Assembly (NCBI GenBank): GCA_030145595.1
Contig: JAQYVG010000051.1
Location: forward strand, 1-15,168
DNA length: 15,168 nucleotides
DNA from: Desulfobacterales bacterium
GTDB lineage: Bacteria > Desulfobacterota > Desulfobacteria > Desulfobacterales > UBA11574
Direction: 5' to 3'
This document shows, one piece after another, positions 13,956 to 15,168 of this stretch (within the stretch, counting starts at the first letter, position 1; each line of letters begins with the position of its first letter). Both the position numbers and the translations under genes were made by a program. Under the pieces are notes generated by a model. The model had not been told where the DNA came from and did not search any database. It worked only from the letters and a program-made list of their open reading frames with translations.

Positions 13956-14548
13956 TAAGGAAACGTAGCATTGAAAGAGACCACTTTGCTCATGCCGTCG
14001 GCCTTGATAATCGCCGAGCCCGCATGCACTTGGATCGGGACGGAGTATTCCGCAATTCCGGTCCACCAGGCTTCGAGTTGAGCCCAAACATTGGTGTTCT
14101 TTTCCTTCAGCTTGAAACCGCCGGTAACCAGCAGGCTCAAAAGTGACTGGCGCACATCGAAGTGGGCATGCACCCTGACCTGGTTGGTTTTACCTGCGGG
14201 TATCCACTGCGTTGCCGTGGTATTGACCGTATTTAACACAAAATCCTCAAAGGCAATGTCAAATTGAAGCTTCTCCATCATTACCGGGAACTCATTGGGA
14301 TTTTCAATGTTAAACGTAAACGCCAGATCAAGCGGCGCGCCCACGTTGTCCGGTTTTCCCTTGGTGGGCTTTACTTTCTTTGAAAAATACCAATATCCGA
14401 AGGCATGCGCCACTTCCATGGAGTCCAGGGTGACAACCGGTGCCTTGAAGTTTTTCTCGGTCGGCTTTACCTGCATACCGACGCAGCCAAACAACAATGC
14501 GGCGGCAATTACTACACTAAAACATAACACTAAAGATTTTTTTCGCAT
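13955..14548 (-). CDS. LEA14/WHy-domain lipoprotein
   Basis: A 197-residue probable lipoprotein. The first 22 residues form a lipoprotein signal peptide: charged MRKK, a hydrophobic core and the lipobox LFGC with the acylated Cys22. The body matches the water-stress and hypersensitive-response (WHy/LEA14) fold, most clearly at LDLAFTFNIENPNEFPVMMEKLQFDIAFEDF (rough positions 73-103, key residues Asn-Pro-Asn), followed by IPAGKTNQVRVHAHFDV. This family forms an immunoglobulin-like beta sandwich and is often found in cell-envelope proteins; no enzymatic activity is expected. GGGAGG sits about five bases before the ATG at 14548. The Liv-type ATPase gene ends only 27 bases upstream, so the two are probably co-transcribed. 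A direct role in the transporter is possible but not shown. Confidence 0.82.
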   Translation of the reverse strand: MRKKSLVLCFSVVIAAALLFGCVGMQVKPTEKNFKAPVVTLDSMEVAHAFGYWYFSKKVKPTKGKPDNVGAPLDLAFTFNIENPNEFPVMMEKLQFDIAFEDFVLNTVNTTATQWIPAGKTNQVRVHAHFDVRQSLLSLLVTGGFKLKEKNTNVWAQLEAWWTGIAEYSVPIQVHAGSAIIKADGMSKVVSFNATFP

Positions 14549-14575
14549 TTTTTCCTCCCTTATTCAATTCAAGGG

Positions 14576-15168
14576 TTAGGTTAGCCATCTTTTCCTACGC
14601 TTGTAGTGCTTCACATCCCGAAAACTTTTGCGACCCCCAACATCGGTCAAGCCCAGATAGAAGTCTTTAATATCCGGGTTTTCCAGGAGTTTTTCGGCGG
14701 TGTCGTCCATAACAATGCGGCCGTTCTCCATCACATAGGCATAGGGAGCGACACTTAAGGCCAATTTGGCATTCTGTTCCACTAAAAGGATCGAGATATT
14801 CTCATCTTGATTGAGCCGGGTAATAATGTTAAAAATTTCATGGATTAAAAGCGGTGCCAGCCCCATGGAGGGCTCATCCAGAAGGATCAGCTCGGGACTG
14901 GTCATCAGGGCACGCCCGACAACCGTCATCTGCTGCTCACCGCCGCTGATAAAGCCGGCAGTTTCATTGCGCTTTTCCTTCAGGCGCGGAAAGTAGCTAT
15001 AAACCATCTCCAGCCCTTCCTTGACGGACCGGCCGTACTTGCGCATATGGGCTCCCACTTTCAGATTCTCTTCTACGGTCAGATGCTCAAATACACGGCG
15101 TCCTTCAATAACCTGGACGATGCCCATTTTGGCGATCTTTTCAGCACCCATCCTGTCGATGCGTTGTC
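14576..15168 (-). CDS. livF: branched-chain amino acid-type ABC transporter ATPase (5' end outside window)
   Basis: The C-terminal two thirds of a LivF-like ATPase, which energises uptake by a Liv-type permease. Visible motifs, numbered from the Met at 15151, are the Q-loop-proximal VIEGRRVFEHLTVEENL (14-30), signature SGGEQQM (69-75), Walker B LILLDEPSMGLAP (88-100) and the LLVEQNAKLAL switch region (122-132). Walker A lies beyond the window. The frame stays open to the right edge (QRIDRM precedes the Met), so the true start is upstream. After the normal LivF end (DFYLGL) there is an unusual basic tail of about 20 residues, GRKSFRDVKHYKRRKRW. The lipoprotein follows after 27 bases and the acyl-CoA ligase comes next. 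The transported compound may be a carboxylate rather than an amino acid, as Liv-type systems vary widely. Confidence 0.9.
   Translation of the reverse strand, partial: QRIDRMGAEKIAKMGIVQVIEGRRVFEHLTVEENLKVGAHMRKYGRSVKEGLEMVYSYFPRLKEKRNETAGFISGGEQQMTVVGRALMTSPELILLDEPSMGLAPLLIHEIFNIITRLNQDENISILLVEQNAKLALSVAPYAYVMENGRIVMDDTAEKLLENPDIKDFYLGLTDVGGRKSFRDVKHYKRRKRWLT

Overview
The window looks like a piece of a chromosome from a sulfate-reducing or syntrophic member of the Desulfobacterota (old Deltaproteobacteria). This is inference from content: a Liv-type ABC ATPase beside an AMP-forming acyl-CoA ligase, a two-component pair with a cyclase output, an exported isoaspartyl methyltransferase, and many short intergenic repeats. 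No rRNA, tRNA, CRISPR array, integrase or transposase gene was found.

Layout. 1-1891 (+): the 3' part of an LpxL/HtrB-type lysophospholipid acyltransferase, then an enolase-superfamily enzyme close to dipeptide epimerases and muconate-lactonizing enzymes. 1915-4812 (-): a soluble histidine kinase with a V4R-like sensor region, followed by a receiver-cyclase protein, most likely one operon. 4899-6093 (-): an M20D amidohydrolase broken by one frameshift at a T4 run. 6249-7148 (-): a UbiA/MenA-like prenyltransferase. 7593-10738 (+): an exported protein-L-isoaspartate O-methyltransferase, coupled by an ATGA overlap to a large membrane protein with a spermidine-synthase-like domain. 10853-11844 (+): a small zinc-ribbon protein and a DUF1232-J-domain protein. 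12023-15168 (-): a Liv-type ATPase (cut by the window edge), a LEA14/WHy lipoprotein and a divergent acyl-CoA ligase.

The intergenic DNA is unusually structured. Four gaps carry short-unit repeats: 8-bp tandem units near 6149; a MITE-like palindromic element in two copies (near 7352 and 13570) whose cores match at 62 of 64 positions; and a palindrome of GGTTACG-like heptads between convergent genes near 11897. None overlaps a recognisable mobile-element gene.

The best leads for new biology are (a) the kinase / receiver-cyclase pair, where the cyclase lacks the usual substrate-selecting lysine and the kinase has a stretched dimerisation region; (b) the coupled exported Pcm and membrane aminopropyltransferase-like protein, whose usual catalytic acids are missing; (c) an acyl-CoA ligase with altered A3 and A10 motifs; and (d) the repeat families. 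I did not see a clear defence system or a complete novel cluster.
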